From NCBI GenBank assembly GCA_028714615.1, contig JAQTMA010000245.1, positions 1 through 6,015 on the forward strand: DNA of 6,015 bases, given 5' to 3'. This document shows, piece after piece, positions 4,514 through 6,015 of the stretch; position 1 is the stretch's first letter, and each line of letters begins with the position of its first letter. The notes beneath the pieces were generated by a model, which did not search any database, was not told where the DNA came from, and worked only from the letters and a program-made list of their open reading frames with translations. This DNA comes from Anaerolineaceae bacterium. GTDB lineage: Bacteria; Chloroflexota; Anaerolineae; Anaerolineales; Anaerolineaceae. The translations under genes were made by a program, and so were the position numbers.

Positions 4514-6015
4514 TCATTCAAGGGTTGTATAGATCGCGGTCAAACCTAAGCCAGAATTTGCATTGGTTGTGTCTTTTTGGATCTCGTAGATGCCTCCGAT
4601 GTAGAGCGTGGTGACTTCTCGCTGATAGCCGCTGGTCATGGTGATCCGCTGGATTTGCATCACCCGGTTGCCATCGGCGTCATACACAAAGGTGGTTTCG
4701 TGGTCTCCGTTTTGGGTCCAGGTGACTTTCCTTAATTTATTTTCGATTGTCCAAGTCTGGGTATAGCTGATCCCATTCTCGGTTCGGGTGGCCATGTTGC
4801 CCCGCCCATCATAGACGTAGGAATTACTGCCTACGGCGGTCGCTGCGTGGGGGTGGGATGGATCATAGCTGTAGCTCAGCATGGATCCGTTTTCCGTCTT
4901 CGAGCTCATCCGGCCGTTGATGGTGTCAAAGCCATAACCAAAGTTGAAGCCTTCTACCCCGGATATCGAGCTGGCGATGGCGGTGGTTAGCCGGTTCAAC
5001 CCATCGTAGGAGTAATTGGTGAGCTGGTTATTGGAATTGATGCTATCCGTAATGGAGAGAATATTTCCATTGGGATCATACGTATAGGTAAAGTTCAAGA
5101 GCGACCCAACTTGGATCGTGTGTAAGCGGGTACCTGCCCCTTGAATACCGCTCCCATCAACGGGGTTATAGATATTGTTGAGGGTGAGACCGTTTCCGAG
5201 AGTGAGGGTGGTCAGTCGTCCGCTCTGATCATATTGCGCGGGTGAAGAGGCCACCCCAGCACCACCCGCAAAATAGTGAGAGGGATTATCCAATTGGCCT
5301 AAATATAGATTGATACTCAATTTGCGGTTATCATACCCAATAAACACTTCTTCGCCCGTTGGATGAGTGATCGATTTCATCAAGTCGGAATTGGCATGAT
5401 ACGAATAGCCAATTTCATAGCTGCTCAAACTGTTCGCCAGCTCCCGTACTTCCCGCATGACCCGTCCATACCCGTCATAAAGCCAGATCGTATTTCCGGT
5501 CGCGTCATGCATTGCGGTACGCAGTCCTTTAACGGTAGTAGAAGTAGGCGTTTGGGTTACACCGGTTTTATCGACATAGGAAATCTGGACTCCCCCGTGC
5601 AAGTAGGCATCGTAATCATAGGAAACATCATATGTTCCCGGATCCGTTCCCGGGCAGCCGCCTTGTCCGGATGGTTTACGCAGCTTTCCTTTCAACCGAT
5701 TACCCGTATCATAAAACATACAAATGGAATTATTCAAGGTATCGACCTGGGTGAGCAGGTTGCCCACCGCGTCGTAGGTATAGCTCCAATACCCCATATC
5801 CGGGTCATCCATGCTCGTCTTGCGCCCGGCGAGATCGTAATACAATACCGTATCCCAGGTACTGGTCGCGTCTTTCGGCTGTTTGACTTTGTACAAATTC
5901 CCTGTCGGGTAATATTCATAAGAAATAGCTGGACCCCCAGTCGGCGGGGTTACTTTCAGGACCTGACCAAAGGCATTGGTCAGGGTGACGGTGGTGTTAT
6001 TGCGGGCATCGGTCG
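4514..6015 (-). CDS. Rhs/YD-repeat shell protein, 3' part, lacking the core tip
   Basis: The frame is open from the right edge, giving 499 visible residues; the start lies outside the window. About 15 YD repeats of roughly 20 residues are visible, for example SYEYYPTGNLYKV, VLYYDLAGRKTSM, SYTYDAVGNLLTQ, FTYTYDPNGNILSI, TNYSYDGLNRLTTA, SYVYDGRGNMATR and FVYDADGNRVMQI. In Rhs proteins such repeats build the hollow beta shell that encloses the toxin. The protein ends shortly after TLYIGGIYEIQKD (residues 471-481) with an unrelated 18-residue tail and TGA at 4514-4516. An intact Rhs would continue with a YYFGGxRVAMR-like core, the DPxG motif and a toxin. That missing part appears at the end of the next gene, 63 nt downstream. 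Either the gene is a 3' truncation or shell and tip now work as separate chains. A TTG at 5894-5896 is not a credible start, because YD repeats continue upstream of it. Confidence 0.92.
   Translation of the reverse strand, partial: TDARNNTTVTLTNAFGQVLKVTPPTGGPAISYEYYPTGNLYKVKQPKDATSTWDTVLYYDLAGRKTSMDDPDMGYWSYTYDAVGNLLTQVDTLNNSICMFYDTGNRLKGKLRKPSGQGGCPGTDPGTYDVSYDYDAYLHGGVQISYVDKTGVTQTPTSTTVKGLRTAMHDATGNTIWLYDGYGRVMREVRELANSLSSYEIGYSYHANSDLMKSITHPTGEEVFIGYDNRKLSINLYLGQLDNPSHYFAGGAGVASSPAQYDQSGRLTTLTLGNGLTLNNIYNPVDGSGIQGAGTRLHTIQVGSLLNFTYTYDPNGNILSITDSINSNNQLTNYSYDGLNRLTTAIASSISGVEGFNFGYGFDTINGRMSSKTENGSMLSYSYDPSHPHAATAVGSNSYVYDGRGNMATRTENGISYTQTWTIENKLRKVTWTQNGDHETTFVYDADGNRVMQIQRITMTSGYQREVTTLYIGGIYEIQKDTTNANSGLGLTAIYTTLE

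Noticed and set aside
4514..4516. Stop codon readthrough or selenocysteine fusing shell and tip
   Set aside because: The tip has its own ribosome binding site and signal peptide, and I see no conserved stem-loop or selenocysteine context after the TGA.
3935..4549. 204-residue open frame on the plus strand
   Set aside because: It is antisense to the N-terminal domain and signal peptide of the tip protein; composition shows no domain or ribosome binding site, and the high GC of the sense gene explains the lack of stops.

Overview
The window is a fragment of an Rhs/YD-repeat polymorphic-toxin locus, and all supported genes lie on the minus strand (gene order is right to left). The organism is most likely a Chloroflexota bacterium (Anaerolineae-like). 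The basis is the style of the secreted ectodomains: SGIDGYYV-type fibronectin-III-like segments, GWA-x-D repeats with an AYRSDL...C-GG-C...SPKSITC pattern, and Rhs tips fused to Ig-like repeats. This is a judgement from protein style, not a database result. There are no RNA genes, CRISPR arrays or insertion sequences that I can support.

Layout in transcription order. (1) 6015-4514: the 3' part of a large Rhs gene, about 15 YD repeats, entering from the right edge. It stops just after the last YD repeat, before the place where the conserved Rhs core tip should follow. (2) 4450-1706: a 914-residue secreted protein with a signal peptide, a beta-rich domain, three cysteine-paired Ig-like repeats, an Fn3-like domain, an Rhs core tip ending in PxxxxDPxG, a hydrophobic Ala/Gly-rich linker, and a C-terminal PD-(D/E)xK nuclease of the Tox-REase-7 type. 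(3) 1684-1046: a 212-residue cytoplasmic HEAT-repeat protein 21 nt downstream, the candidate immunity protein. (4) 1025-704: a decayed Rhs fragment (last YD repeat plus start of a core tip) with nonsense codons and a frame change. (5) 710-1: a 5'-less fragment of another secreted protein, with two copies of a 228-bp repeat and an Fn3-like start, running off the left edge.

The likely logic is that the YD shell and the toxin-bearing tip, normally one polypeptide, are encoded by two adjacent genes, and the tip has its own signal peptide and Ig-like stalk. The nuclease would act in the cytoplasm of a target cell and the HEAT protein would protect the producer. The toxin and HEAT genes are clearly poorer in GC than the ectodomain sequence and sit directly against an old Rhs remnant. 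That fits the known way Rhs loci exchange C-terminal toxin/immunity cassettes and leave displaced fragments behind. The remnant is joined out of frame to the left-hand gene fragment at a 9-base shared sequence, which looks like a deletion scar.
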